Part shown: positions 19,006-27,368 of the stretch, piece after piece | Numbering within the stretch: position 1 is the stretch's first letter | How the letters are laid out: the number at the start of each line of letters is the position of its first letter | Assembly: GCF_000517105.1 (NCBI RefSeq) | Contig: NZ_KI912148.1 | Location: 552,518-616,517 of the forward strand | Length of the DNA stretch: 64,000 nt | Direction of reading: 5' to 3' | Origin: Fischerella sp. PCC 9605 | GTDB lineage: Bacteria > Cyanobacteriota > Cyanobacteriia > Cyanobacteriales > Nostocaceae | Program-made: the position numbers and the translations under genes | The notes under the pieces: model-generated | Told to the model about the DNA's origin: nothing | The model's database searches: none | What the model saw: only the letters and a program-made list of their open reading frames with translations

Positions 19006-19668
19006 TTACTCAGTTCCTTCTCTTCCTTGTGCGATCGCTGCTTCAAATTCTTCCAATGCCTGAACGTTTCCCACCTGCCAAGCACGCTCTACTAAAGCAG
19101 GAATAATCTGTGTTAATTGTATATTTTCAAAAATGGCACTGGTGTCAGATTTAACGTAAATTCCCTGACTGAGCAAATAGATAGTCAGCCTACCGCTGTC
19201 ATAAATCCATACTTCTGGGACACCAATTGCTCGATAGGCTTCGAGAGTAGTTTTAGAAGTTACATCTGTTTCAATTGCTAAATCCGGTGGTGGATCATCT
19301 GCTTGCAGGCGGCGACGACCTATCATGCGTTGATAATTTTGGATATAAAAACAAGCATCGGGTTCAATTCCCGCTGTACCTTCCCGTTTGAAGGTGGTAG
19401 AACCAAAAGGCTGGTATTTGATGCCCTTAGCCTTCAGCAATGTTTTGACAATATCAGAAAGAAGGTCTCTGGGAATTTCATGTTCGGGTAGAGGAACCAT
19501 AATTTCTAAAGTACCCTTGCTGTAGGCTATTCTCGCGCTCCGGTGTTCTCCCAATTCCTGCAAAATCGACTCAAATTCCTGCCAACTCACATTTGGAATG
19601 GTAACTGCGCTACCAGGAGCAAGTCGCATCTGGCTAACAGGTTTGACAACAGGAGTTACAGCACTCAT
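19006..19668 (-). CDS. Uma2 family (DUF820) PD-(D/E)XK nuclease-like protein
   Basis: This 220-residue protein is typical of the Uma2 family, which is greatly expanded in filamentous cyanobacteria. The core is RIAYSKGTLEIMVPLPEHE, GIEPDACFYI, DPPPDLAIETDVTS, and EVWIYDSGRL, giving the Asp, Glu and Asp positions of a restriction-endonuclease fold. Activity has rarely been shown and the biological role is unknown. The length is normal. It lies alone between the ATPase gene and hemD on the same strand. No partner that would suggest a toxin-antitoxin or defence role is next to it. Confidence 0.85.
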   Translation of the reverse strand: MSAVTPVVKPVSQMRLAPGSAVTIPNVSWQEFESILQELGEHRSARIAYSKGTLEIMVPLPEHEIPRDLLSDIVKTLLKAKGIKYQPFGSTTFKREGTAGIEPDACFYIQNYQRMIGRRRLQADDPPPDLAIETDVTSKTTLEAYRAIGVPEVWIYDSGRLTIYLLSQGIYVKSDTSAIFENIQLTQIIPALVERAWQVGNVQALEEFEAAIAQGREGTE

Positions 19669-19736
19669 AAAGCGTATTTTTGATGAGGTCTTCTAATAAT
19701 GTTTTATCAACAGGCGATCGCTAATTCAGCGTACCT

Positions 19737-20588
19737 TTAGAATCGGCTGTCGTGCTTTGAAAGAGCATTTCCAGACTTAACCAGAAAAAATGAGGCGATC
19801 GCTTCTGCAAACCCTGCAAATGAACTGTAATCTTTGGCAACGATGGAAACATTTAAACCCAACTTTTTGGCATTAGTTGCAGTATATGGGCCAAAGCAAG
19901 CGATCGCACACTGCTCATAATCCTCTTTTGAGCTAACCATTTGCAAAAAACCTGCAACTTCCGCAGTGCTGCTAAAAGCGATGACATCTATATTTCCCTG
20001 ACGAATTAGCCTTAACTCCACCTCATAAAAACATTTGTCTAAACGCCGCGTCATATAGGTTGGTACGCGAGTGACACTCATACCCAGTTTTTCTAAACTA
20101 GCAACAAAGTTAGGAATTATATCGGGTTCTGGTACGCCGACAACTTCTGGAACTGGCACTAAAATGGTTTTCTCTCGAATATCTGGAATTTTAGCCAATT
20201 CAGCAATGATTCCTTCTGGGCTGGGTTGTTGAGGAATTAAATCTACTTTCACACCAAAAGCCGCTAATTGTTCCGCGTCCTTACCAATCGCAGAAAAACA
20301 ACAATTTTTTAGTAGCCAAGGGTCTAGCCCCAAATATTCTAAGCGTTGGAAAAATGCATCGATACCATTTCTACTTGTGAAAACAATCCAATCGAATGCA
20401 TCGATTTTTGCAAGTGCAGCATCCAACTCAGCAAAATTCTCTAGCAAACAAGTTTCTATAGTTGGCATCAGCAAAGGTAAAGCACCTTGTTGAATGAGTT
20501 GTTGCGATAATCTCACAGCGTAGTTTCGAGGTGCGGTGACAATGATGCGTTTACTGTATAAGGGTAGTTTGACAGATGGGGTCAGCAA
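19737..20588 (-). CDS. hemD: Uroporphyrinogen-III synthase
   Basis: This 283-residue protein has the two-lobed layout of HemD: RIIVTAPRNYAVRLSQQL at the start, LLMPTIET, FDWIVFTSRNGIDAFF, then a second lobe with VIAFSSTAEVAGFL and CAIACFGPYTATNAKKLG. It closes hydroxymethylbilane to uroporphyrinogen III for haem, chlorophyll and bilin synthesis. The start codon is TTG at 20588: the frame upstream has no ATG or GTG before a stop, and AGAAGG lies about eight bases before the TTG. The 106-bp inverted-repeat element begins only 39 bases upstream of this start and may overlap the promoter. Confidence 0.88.
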   Translation of the reverse strand: MLTPSVKLPLYSKRIIVTAPRNYAVRLSQQLIQQGALPLLMPTIETCLLENFAELDAALAKIDAFDWIVFTSRNGIDAFFQRLEYLGLDPWLLKNCCFSAIGKDAEQLAAFGVKVDLIPQQPSPEGIIAELAKIPDIREKTILVPVPEVVGVPEPDIIPNFVASLEKLGMSVTRVPTYMTRRLDKCFYEVELRLIRQGNIDVIAFSSTAEVAGFLQMVSSKEDYEQCAIACFGPYTATNAKKLGLNVSIVAKDYSSFAGFAEAIASFFLVKSGNALSKHDSRF

Positions 20589-20626
20589 ATTGTTTACCTT
20601 CTCAGTGTAGTTTTGACTAACCTAAG

Positions 20627-20732
20627 ATAAGCTAAAACACATTTAACCTGCATATTCTAAATTAGTCTAACTCTTGTGGGGTGAGCGTCCCCGCCCGCCA
20701 AGATCATGCAAATTAGATATGGAACAGCTTAT
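20627..20732. mobile_element. 106-bp inverted-repeat-ended element, copy 1 (MITE-like)
   Basis: The element starts with ATAAGCT and ends with AGCTTAT, a perfect 7-bp terminal inverted repeat. It encloses AACTCTTGTGGGGTGAGCG and CCCGCCAAGATCATGCAAAT. A second copy of identical length at 41103-41208 differs at six positions. It is too short to encode a protein. There is no clear target-site duplication at the flanks. Confidence 0.75.
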
Positions 20733-20762
20733 AAGACTAGGTTGCACTCAAAGATAGTACTT

Positions 20763-20814
20763 CCCTCACCCCCTCTCCCCCTCTCCCAATTTGGAACAGG
20801 GGAGGGGGAGAGGG
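20763..20814. repeat. C-rich/G-rich hairpin repeat
   Basis: CCCTCACCCCCTCTCC... is followed, after about 20 bases, by GGGGAGGGGGAGAGGG. The arms can pair over about 13 bases. A related hairpin lies at 53084-53144. Confidence 0.75.
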
Positions 20815-20982
20815 CACGAATTGCTATATCTGAACACAACTTGGTATAACGAACTGCCAAGGATACACTTGTATGAATGCTTATAAAAAATACCCCTCCT
20901 CAACCCCTCTTTAGAAAAGAGAGGGTGCCGTCAAGCGGGTGGGGTAATACGGAAATGATTAAGTAATCAAATAAACTTGTTA

Positions 20983-21813
20983 TTACAAGTCAGGAGGCAA
21001 AATGACGTTATCAATAGCATGAATAACGCCGTTGCTACCTTTGATATCTGGTTGAGTTACCTTCGCATCGTTGACCATCACATTGTTAGGGCCATCAACC
21101 TTAACGCTAATCGGGCCGCCTTCAACGCTTTTAACTTCGCCAGATTTCAAATCGCCAGATAATACCTGACCAGGCACTACATGGTAAGTCAAAATCTTCA
21201 CCAATACTTCTTTATTCTCTGGCTTCAACAAATCTTGCACAGCATCTTGGGGCAATTTCGCAAAAGCCTCATCAGTAGGAGCAAAAACGGTGAATGGTCC
21301 TGTACCTTGCAAAGTTTCTGCTAACCCGGCTGCTTTGAGAGCCTTTGTCAACACTGTAAAATCTTTGCTGGATTCCGCCACGGCTACTAGGGTTTTGTCT
21401 TCAGTTCCTGCTTCTGGTTGAGTTGGAGTTGTTCCTGGTTCAGAAGGTGGTGTTTCAGGAGTAGTAGGTGGAACAGCAGGTGCGGGAGTAGTTTGAGGAC
21501 AAGCAGCACGGTTGTAGGGACACTCCTGCAAAATACCGGGGCTAGGATTTAGTACTCCGCCACTACTGGTACCCTGCGCTATTATATTTTTAGCTGGAGT
21601 TTTACCCTTTGTTTGCTGTACCGACGCACTAGGTGTGTAATTGTTGTTTGCTAAAATTCGTTGACCACGGCTATAGGTCACTTCTTGAAAAATACCAGGA
21701 TTAGGATTTAATGCCTGGTTTGCCCCTACAGGTAAACCAACAAGGAAACTGACGCCCGTCACTCCCACAATACCAGCCAATTTGGTCAGCAAATTGCTAT
21801 TATTTACCTTCAT
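20983..21813 (-). CDS. Secreted fasciclin-domain protein
   Basis: This 276-residue protein has a signal peptide (about residues 1-32, hydrophobic LAGIVGVTGVSFLVGL), then two related short repeats (LNPNPGIFQEVTYSRG and LNPSPGILQECPYNRA), a Pro/Thr/Glu-rich linker and a C-terminal fasciclin domain of about 130 residues. The fasciclin motifs are clear: GPFTVFAPTDEAFAKL, LTYHVVPG and GSNGVIHAIDNVILP. Fasciclin domains mediate adhesion at cell surfaces. The protein is exported, probably to the periplasm or outer layers. It lies alone, with a 560-base AT-rich region upstream that should contain its promoter. Confidence 0.9.
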   Translation of the reverse strand: MKVNNSNLLTKLAGIVGVTGVSFLVGLPVGANQALNPNPGIFQEVTYSRGQRILANNNYTPSASVQQTKGKTPAKNIIAQGTSSGGVLNPSPGILQECPYNRAACPQTTPAPAVPPTTPETPPSEPGTTPTQPEAGTEDKTLVAVAESSKDFTVLTKALKAAGLAETLQGTGPFTVFAPTDEAFAKLPQDAVQDLLKPENKEVLVKILTYHVVPGQVLSGDLKSGEVKSVEGGPISVKVDGPNNVMVNDAKVTQPDIKGSNGVIHAIDNVILPPDL

Positions 21814-22375
21814 AAATTTTGTTTGGCTTTAATTTCCACACATTACATAAAGACTTATAACATTTTGCTTAGCAAAAAATCTAACCACAGTAGTAGGATT
21901 TTTCTGCTATGAGTGGTTGTCTTAGCAAAAGTGAATATCTTTGAGATAAAGACATGGATAATTATTTACGTGTTCCCACAGCCAAGACAAAGTTAATTCA
22001 GTAAATACACTCCCAGGTTTACTTCTCTATTAGCTTGTAAAATTCTTAAGTGATGAAGCTAATTTCCAATAAACAATAAGTATTTTTAGGTGATTTCACC
22101 AAAAAATTTTAACTCAGATGTTAATTGCTCGCAACTCATCAAAATTTTTCATTATAGCAATCCGGTTTGAGTACTAAATATCAAAAAATTTTTTCAAGAG
22201 CAAAACGGAATGACAAAATTATTTTCTGGTTACAGAATAATGAAAAAAGAGAGATAGAAGATTTGATCGTTTATTTAAGTTTGCTATCTCAGTTGAAATT
22301 AATATAAGTGAGATTAATTTACATTAAAAATAAAACAGTAAAATAAAATAATGAACCAATTGCAGGATTGGAAGA
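21814..22375. other. Promoter region between divergent genes
   Basis: This is 560 bases of AT-rich DNA between the fasciclin and GST genes. No frame, array or RNA gene can be supported. It should contain both promoters. Confidence 0.45.
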
Positions 22376-23173
22376 ATGCTGGAATTGTACCAATTTGAAC
22401 TATCTCAGTACTCGGAGAAAGTACGTCTGCTCCTTGATTATAAAGGATTAGAATACCGCAAAATCGAAGTTACACCTGGAATTGGTCAGGTAGAACTTTT
22501 TCGGTTGACAGGTCAGCGGCAAGTACCTGTACTGAAGGATGGTTATAAATATATTGTGGATTCTACTGAGATAGCTAAGTATTTAGACTCTCAGTATCCC
22601 GATCGCCCATTGATACCCCAAGATTCCAAGCAACGGGGTCTATGCTTAATGATGGAAGAATGGGCAGACGAATCAATTGGCATCAAGGGACGCAAAGCAC
22701 TGTTTTATGCGATTAGTCAAGACCAAAATTTCCGCAAAGCCTTATTACCCACTTCTGTTCCAGATGTCTTTAAAACAGTAGTGGAAGGAGTACCTAACGA
22801 CGTACTCAAACTTTTAGGTTTTGGAGTAGGTTATAGTCCGGAAGCAGTGCAAAGAGCGATCGCCGATTTGAAGCAAGACTTAGAAGCTTTATGTTTGCTA
22901 TTGGCAGATAGTCCTTATTTGGTAGGGGATGAACCTACTCTTGCTGACTTTGCAGTGGCGGGTTTGTCGATATTGTTGAAATTCCCTGATGGGCCTTATC
23001 TTGATCTGCCAGCAACTCTTAGAGGCAAAGGCGTACCAGGCTTAGCAGATAATCTTGTGTATGAACCATTCTTTGCTTGGCGCGATCGCCTTTACACTCA
23101 ATTTCGCAAACCACTAACAGGCCCTACTCAAAGAACAACTGGAACTGCACCAACTTCAATTGAAATTGAGTAA
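22376..23173 (+). CDS. Glutathione S-transferase family protein
   Basis: This 265-residue protein has an N-terminal thioredoxin-like domain (MLELYQFELSQYSEKVRLLL; RQVPVLKDG with the cis-Pro; VDSTEIAKYL with the glutathione-contacting Ser) and an all-helical C-terminal domain ending in a Pro/Thr-rich tail. The SxYSEKV arrangement lacks the Cys of omega-type enzymes, so a Ser may serve at the active site. The substrate is unknown. The C-terminal domain contains ADSPYLVGDEPTLADFAVAG, the usual N-capping motif of the family. It precedes the HerA-like gene on the same strand, with a 117-base repeat-filled gap. Confidence 0.87.
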   Translation: MLELYQFELSQYSEKVRLLLDYKGLEYRKIEVTPGIGQVELFRLTGQRQVPVLKDGYKYIVDSTEIAKYLDSQYPDRPLIPQDSKQRGLCLMMEEWADESIGIKGRKALFYAISQDQNFRKALLPTSVPDVFKTVVEGVPNDVLKLLGFGVGYSPEAVQRAIADLKQDLEALCLLLADSPYLVGDEPTLADFAVAGLSILLKFPDGPYLDLPATLRGKGVPGLADNLVYEPFFAWRDRLYTQFRKPLTGPTQRTTGTAPTSIEIE

Positions 23174-23174
23174 T

Positions 23175-23250
23175 TAGTTGTTGTTTGTTAGTTGTTGTTT
23201 GTTATTTGTTCTTTGTAACAATCAACAACCAACAACCATCCACCAACAAT
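23175..23250. repeat. TTAGTTGTTGTTTG/CAACAACCAACAACC inverted repeat
   Basis: TTGTTTGTTAGTTGTTG-type units are followed by CAATCAACAACCAACAACC, so the array can fold back on itself. It lies between the GST and HerA-like genes. Confidence 0.75.
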
Positions 23251-23290
23251 TTCAACATAAAATAGGGCACGTAAGTATGTAATTAATCAA

Positions 23291-25006
23291 ATGAATTTAG
23301 GGCAGCCATTAGGTTCGGTCATCCAAGGTTCTCTGACAGGCGGATTAGAAGTGCGATTGCACCCTGATATTTTGGTTGAAGATATGCGAGTAGGTAAATT
23401 TCTAGTGGTGCAAGGGGTGCGATCGCGTTTTTTCTGCATGCTTACGGATGTGGCGCTGGGAACTGCTAACCAACGAATCATCGCTAATCCTCCTAGCTGG
23501 GAGGACACTTTTTTACGCGAAGTTTTAGCGGGTAGCGGTACTTATGGCACTATTACTCTTGCCCCAATGTTGATGTTTACCCCTCCACAAGAGGAGGGGG
23601 AGAATGGAAGAAATTCAAAATCCCAAATATTTAGTTCTTTGGCATCATTTCAACCCCAAACCAGCACCACAATGGAATTGATGCCAGTTAAAACTATTCC
23701 TAGCCATTTTAGCCAAGTTTACGAAGCTTCGGAAGAAGATTTTCGCAGGGTATTTGGTTGGGAAGATGATCCCCAAAGAAAAAACTTTTCCATCGGCAAA
23801 CCACTAGATATGGATGTGCCGGTGTGCCTTGATTTAAACCGCTTTGTCGAACGCAGCAATGGCGTTTTTGGTAAATCTGGAACTGGTAAATCTTTTCTCA
23901 CACGCTTACTTTTAGCTGGGACAATTCGCAAAAATGCGGCGGTAAATTTAATATTTGATATGCACTCTGAGTATGGTTGGGAAGCTGTCTCAGAAGGTAA
24001 GCAATTTAGCACTGTTAAAGGCTTAAAGCAATTATTTCCTAGCAAAGTAGAAGTATATACCCTCGACCCTGAATCAACTAAGCGTCGTGGTGTTCCTCAT
24101 GCTCAAGAACTCTACCTCAGTTACGACCAAATAGAAGTAGAAGATGTGAAATTATGCTCTCGCGATCTAGGACTCTCAGACGCTAGCATCGATAATGCCA
24201 ATATCCTCTACGCCGAATTTGGTAAGTCTTGGATTCTACAGTTGTTAAGTATGACCAACGAAGAAATCAAGATGCTTTGTGAAGAGAAGCGGGGACATCA
24301 AGGTTCAATTACAGCATTGCAGCGCAAACTCTTTCGCCTGGAAAATTTAAAATATATGCGCGCCGCCTGTCCGCACAATTATATTAATCAAGTTTTGCGA
24401 TCGCTCGAAGCAGGTAAGAACGTCGTCATTGAGTTTGGTTCGCAATCAGACATGCTTTCTTACATGTTGGTGACAAATATGATTACCCGCCGCATTCACC
24501 AACATTATGTCAGCAAAGCAGAAAAGTTTTTGCAGACCAAAAATCCCAACGATAAACCAACGCAGTTAATGATTACCATCGAAGAAGCGCACCGCTTCCT
24601 CGACCCTGCCATAGTCCAAAGTACTATTTTTGGGACGATCGCCCGCGAAATGCGAAAATATTTTGTCACACTTCTCGTAGTCGATCAACGTCCGTCAGGC
24701 ATAGATAACGAAGTTATGTCCCAGATTGGTACTCGCGTCACCGCCTTGCTTAATGATGAAAAAGATATTGATGCGATTTTCACAGGCGTGTCTGGTGCTG
24801 GCAGTTTGAAATCGGTGTTAGCAAAGTTAGATTCTAAACAACAAGCCTTGATTTTAGGTCATGCTGTGCCGATGCCAGTCGTAGTTCGTACTCGTCCTTA
24901 CGATACAGTTTTCTATACAGAAATTGGCGATGCTGCTTGGGAAGAAAAATCAGATGAAGAGGTATTTGCAGCTGCTGAACTAGCAAAAGCAGACCTTGGG
25001 TTTTAA
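23291..25006 (+). CDS. HerA-like ATPase (DUF87)
   Basis: This 571-residue protein has an N-terminal barrel-like region, a Walker A motif GVFGKSGTGKSFL (about residues 193-205), Walker B TQLMITIEEAHRFL, and the trailing segment VVDQRPSGIDNEVMSQIGTR typical of the FtsK/HerA superfamily. HerA proteins are hexameric DNA-translocating ATPases that act with nucleases in end resection. Related forms occur in defence systems. In cyanobacteria this type is, as far as I know, a conserved chromosomal gene. At about residues 97-113 there is a low-complexity insert (PPQEEGENGRNSKSQ). Its stop abuts, base to base, the stop of the convergent nuclease-like gene. Confidence 0.85.
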   Translation: MNLGQPLGSVIQGSLTGGLEVRLHPDILVEDMRVGKFLVVQGVRSRFFCMLTDVALGTANQRIIANPPSWEDTFLREVLAGSGTYGTITLAPMLMFTPPQEEGENGRNSKSQIFSSLASFQPQTSTTMELMPVKTIPSHFSQVYEASEEDFRRVFGWEDDPQRKNFSIGKPLDMDVPVCLDLNRFVERSNGVFGKSGTGKSFLTRLLLAGTIRKNAAVNLIFDMHSEYGWEAVSEGKQFSTVKGLKQLFPSKVEVYTLDPESTKRRGVPHAQELYLSYDQIEVEDVKLCSRDLGLSDASIDNANILYAEFGKSWILQLLSMTNEEIKMLCEEKRGHQGSITALQRKLFRLENLKYMRAACPHNYINQVLRSLEAGKNVVIEFGSQSDMLSYMLVTNMITRRIHQHYVSKAEKFLQTKNPNDKPTQLMITIEEAHRFLDPAIVQSTIFGTIAREMRKYFVTLLVVDQRPSGIDNEVMSQIGTRVTALLNDEKDIDAIFTGVSGAGSLKSVLAKLDSKQQALILGHAVPMPVVVRTRPYDTVFYTEIGDAAWEEKSDEEVFAAAELAKADLGF

Positions 25007-25663
25007 TTAGTTTTGTATTTTTCCGTAAGCTTTCTTAACCCAATATCCTCTAGGTGGTTTTTCTATCCCGTAAACTTTACACCATTTTTCCACAGCCTTA
25101 TCAGATACACCATAGTCTTTAGCTATTTGTGCTGTTGGTTTTTCCCAAACCAATTTTTGTAGTTCTTCTTGTGATGGTCTTTCTACTTTTCTAGTGCGAA
25201 TTCTTGAGTCTGGATTAACCTTTCTGGTTGTTAAGTCAACTCCAAATTCTTTATAAGTTCGCTTTGGCGCTTCTTCTGTAAAGTCTGTAAAATCTTCCCA
25301 CCAGTAAAACGGTGTTGCTGAATTAGGTATTTGGGTATTTATACAGCAACCACCAAATTTAATCGATGGATAAACAACTTTATCTATATCAGGTAGATAA
25401 ACAGCATAAAAGTCAAAGTCGTCTGCTTGATACTTTTTTCGATGGACGCCGTTTTTGTCCACCCACACAGTTTTATGTGCTATTTTGTTTTCTCCAGCAT
25501 ATTTAGCTTGTATTTTGTAATACTTATCGTCTTTGTAGGCAACAAAATCAAAAGGTAAATGCTCACAAACAACTGGTGTGAGAATTAAGTATCCTTTCAC
25601 GGTTAAGTCTGCTATTGCTTTTGTAGCAGCAATATCACCCTTGTTCTTAGTATGATCTAGCAA
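25007..25663 (-). CDS. PD-(D/E)XK homing-endonuclease-like protein with C-terminal HTH
   Basis: This 218-residue protein starts with KNKGDIAATKAIADLTVKGY. It has a nuclease core PFDFVAYKDDKYYKIQAKYA, in which Asp and the QAK triplet fit the group I intron-associated PD-(D/E)XK family (I-Ssp6803I type). The C-terminal 60 residues contain a helix-turn-helix (IAKDYGVSDKAVEKWCKVYG) ending in PPRGYW, a DNA-binding module common next to small nucleases. No group I intron surrounds the gene; it lies between the HerA-like gene and tRNA-Arg, whose sequence is intact. It may be a free-standing homing endonuclease or a domesticated one. ATG at 25663 is the natural start. Confidence 0.75.
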   Translation of the reverse strand: MLDHTKNKGDIAATKAIADLTVKGYLILTPVVCEHLPFDFVAYKDDKYYKIQAKYAGENKIAHKTVWVDKNGVHRKKYQADDFDFYAVYLPDIDKVVYPSIKFGGCCINTQIPNSATPFYWWEDFTDFTEEAPKRTYKEFGVDLTTRKVNPDSRIRTRKVERPSQEELQKLVWEKPTAQIAKDYGVSDKAVEKWCKVYGIEKPPRGYWVKKAYGKIQN

Positions 25664-25732
25664 TAATGAACCCTCAAGCGAGGATATTATCCTATCACCT
25701 CACAGTGCTTGAGAGTTCATATTTAGTTAAAA

Positions 25733-25805
25733 CGAGCGCGGCAGGACTCGAACCTGCGGCCGACTGCTTAGAAGGCAGTTGCTCTATCCACTGAGCTACG
25801 CGCCC
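25733..25805 (-). tRNA. tRNA-Arg (anticodon UCU)
   Basis: The minus strand reads GGGCGCGTAGCTCAG... with a full cloverleaf. The acceptor stem is GGGCGCG with CGCGCTC (one G-U pair), the anticodon loop is CTTCTAA, giving UCU, and the T arm contains GGTTCGAGTCC. The discriminator is G and CCA is not encoded, as usual in cyanobacteria. There is no intron. Confidence 0.96.
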
Positions 25806-25878
25806 ATGTTAAAAAAGGCTTTGGGAAAAGCCGACTGTACTATTGTATCTGTCTCGCTTTAATAATGCAATCTCAATC

Positions 25879-26184
25879 TTATTTGCCGCCATAGAAAAAG
25901 GCAATTTCTTTGTCTTTGAGAGGCGCGAAACCAGCATCCATCAGCTTTTGGTTAAGTTCGGCTTGGGGAATGTGTTTTGCACCAATCCGGACGATGCGCG
26001 ATCGCATTGTATTGCTGACACCACTGCGCTGTCTGTTTCCCTCTAGCGCCATGACTTGATGATAAAGTTCTAGCTTCGCAGGCGGAATAGGACTACCGTC
26101 AAAATCAATTCCCTGCGCGATCGCTTCATCAACAGCATCAGCACCCTTAGTAGTTTGCTGGAATTCGTTAGTTTCAGCAGCCAT
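25879..26184 (-). CDS. Small conserved cyanobacterial protein (DUF4090-like)
   Basis: This is a 101-residue soluble protein. The segment SGVSNTMRSRIVRIGAKHIP and the C-terminal FAPLKDKEIAFFYGGK are strongly reminiscent of a small family found across cyanobacteria, which I believe is DUF4090. No function is established. It has no membrane segment or signal and is slightly basic in the middle. ATG at 26184 is the natural start. It lies between tRNA-Arg and a divergent small gene and so should have its own promoter in the 243-base gap. The family name is from memory and should be checked. Confidence 0.7.
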   Translation of the reverse strand: MAAETNEFQQTTKGADAVDEAIAQGIDFDGSPIPPAKLELYHQVMALEGNRQRSGVSNTMRSRIVRIGAKHIPQAELNQKLMDAGFAPLKDKEIAFFYGGK

Positions 26185-26427
26185 GGCAATGTAATTTTAT
26201 CCTTACTGCTGCATTCTACCAAGAAGCTTGAGCATAAAAAATAGCAATTGATTTTTCCCATACTGCCGATTATCCTTCCTCAAGCTGCTTCAAAGGCGTT
26301 TTTGGCGGGATCGCAAATAATAACTAAATAATAATATCTAAATAATTGCCGTATATTTTCGTATACGCTTGTATATATAAAGTTTTTGGTTTAATCTCAA
26401 ACCAACGGTATAGTCAAAGGTGGTGCA

Positions 26428-26799
26428 ATGTCTGACCCTCACACTCCTCAAAGCAAAGACCGTACCCTGGAAAAAGCTCTGACTAACAAAATTATCGACG
26501 ATTATTTTGAAAATTCAGAAAGCTGGCTACGAGCGATTTTGCGGATGTGTATTTTCTCTTTGGCTCACTTCGACGGACAACCTGTATTTATGGTGGAATG
26601 TCCCAATCAAGCAGTAGCTAAGCGGTTAAGTCGTAAAACCTATCCATTTCGAGGAATGGTATATTTTTTGACAGATGACTTTCATGCTAGCGATCGCAGT
26701 TTGTTTTGCTATCAAGAAGGCAATGAGGGGACTTGGCGCTGTTTTGACACCAACAATAACTCTTGGACTGAGTTGAAGAAAGGAGAAAGCAGAAGATAA
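26428..26799 (+). CDS. Small soluble protein, unknown function
   Basis: This 123-residue protein has a charged N-terminal helix (KDRTLEKALTNKIIDDYFENS) and a compact alpha/beta part with VFMVECPNQAVAKRL and FRGMVYFLTDDFHA. I do not recognise a named family, though the composition and codon use resemble normal cyanobacterial genes. It has no signal or membrane segment. ATG at 26428 follows GGTGGTGCA, a weak ribosome-binding site. The upstream region contains AT-rich repeats (AATAATAACTAAATAATAATAT) that may form the promoter. An AATTATG heptamer array follows its stop codon. Confidence 0.65.
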   Translation: MSDPHTPQSKDRTLEKALTNKIIDDYFENSESWLRAILRMCIFSLAHFDGQPVFMVECPNQAVAKRLSRKTYPFRGMVYFLTDDFHASDRSLFCYQEGNEGTWRCFDTNNNSWTELKKGESRR

Positions 26800-26800
26800 A

Positions 26801-26823
26801 AATTATGAATTATGAATTATGAA
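26801..26823 (+). repeat. AATTATG heptamer array
   Basis: Three consecutive AATTATG units lie immediately after the gene at 26428-26799. The same unit on the other strand forms the start of mntB (38106-38137). Confidence 0.8.
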
Positions 26824-26924
26824 ATTTTCAGCATTCATCATTCATGGTTTTCATCCACTCCCTAGTTCCTAATCCTAGCCCTATCAAAAGTGGGTTAAAA
26901 AACTCGAATTTGCTTGTAATTTTA

Positions 26925-26993
26925 CTTGGTGTCTTAGTGTCTTTGTGGTTCATAAAATTTATTTTTTCACCACAAAGACACTAAGACACAAAG
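26925..26993. repeat. Hairpin repeat with GTGTCTTAGTGTCTTTGTGG arms
   Basis: A perfect 20-bp inverted repeat (26929-26948 and 26970-26989) is separated by 21 AT-rich bases. It uses the same GACACTAAGACAC motif as the hairpin at 11260-11321. Confidence 0.85.
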
Positions 26994-27025
26994 AAAACTC
27001 GATGTTGAGGGATAGTCCCTAATCC

Positions 27026-27280
27026 CTATCCCCTTCTTGGGCGCGTTACTAAACCACCGACAAATGCACCCAAGATTGTACCAGTCCATAATCCTGTTGT
27101 GCTACCTTGCCAAATTGCTCCTGGTGTTACCCAAGCATGGCACATATGTTTGAAACCCCAAGCTTGGTTTTGACACTTTTGATAATGGAGTTTTACACTG
27201 ATTTGCCCACCAATGTAACCACTAAGAAAACCTGACAACAATGCTAAAAAGGTGCAAACTAGTACTCGGTTGTTAGTCAT
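27026..27280 (-). CDS. Small two-helix membrane protein
   Basis: This 84-residue protein has a first hydrophobic segment (LVCTFLALLSGFLSGYIGG, about residues 7-25) and a second Gly-rich one (TTGLWTGTILGAFVGGLV, about 62-78). Between them is a loop with two cysteines (KCQNQAW, MCHAWVTPG). I do not recognise a named family. The two Cys residues could form a disulphide if the loop is periplasmic. ATG at 27280 is the start, and the start region abuts a TTAGTCA/TTAGTAG repeat. It lies downstream of ppc on the same strand but 340 bases from it... with repeats between, on its upstream side. Confidence 0.6.
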   Translation of the reverse strand: MTNNRVLVCTFLALLSGFLSGYIGGQISVKLHYQKCQNQAWGFKHMCHAWVTPGAIWQGSTTGLWTGTILGAFVGGLVTRPRRG

Positions 27281-27366
27281 TAGTCAATAGTCATTTGTTA
27301 GTAGATAGTAGTTAGTAGTTAGTTGTGGGTTCTTAACCACTAACAACTAACCACTAACCACCAACA
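27275..27366. repeat. TAGTTAG-type inverted heptamer array
   Basis: GTAGATAGTAGTTAGTAG-type units are followed by ACCACTAACAACTAACC units, the inverted complement. It separates ppc from the small membrane protein gene. Confidence 0.85.
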
Positions 27367-27368
27367 TT

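Larger units (their letters stand above)
20589..20982. other. Repeat-filled gap upstream of hemD
   Basis: This gap holds the first copy of the 106-bp element (20627-20732), a C-rich/G-rich hairpin (20763-20814) and another C-rich stretch (20885-20945, containing ACCCCTCCTCAACCCC). There is no gene. Confidence 0.6.

Noticed and set aside
20971-21162. Plus-strand frame opposite the fasciclin gene
   Set aside because: It is the complement of the fasciclin domain, whose motifs are clear on the minus strand.
23291-25663. HerA ATPase and nuclease as a two-gene defence system
   Set aside because: The genes are convergent, and the HerA-like gene is of a type I believe is common in cyanobacterial chromosomes; a functional pairing is not supported by gene order.
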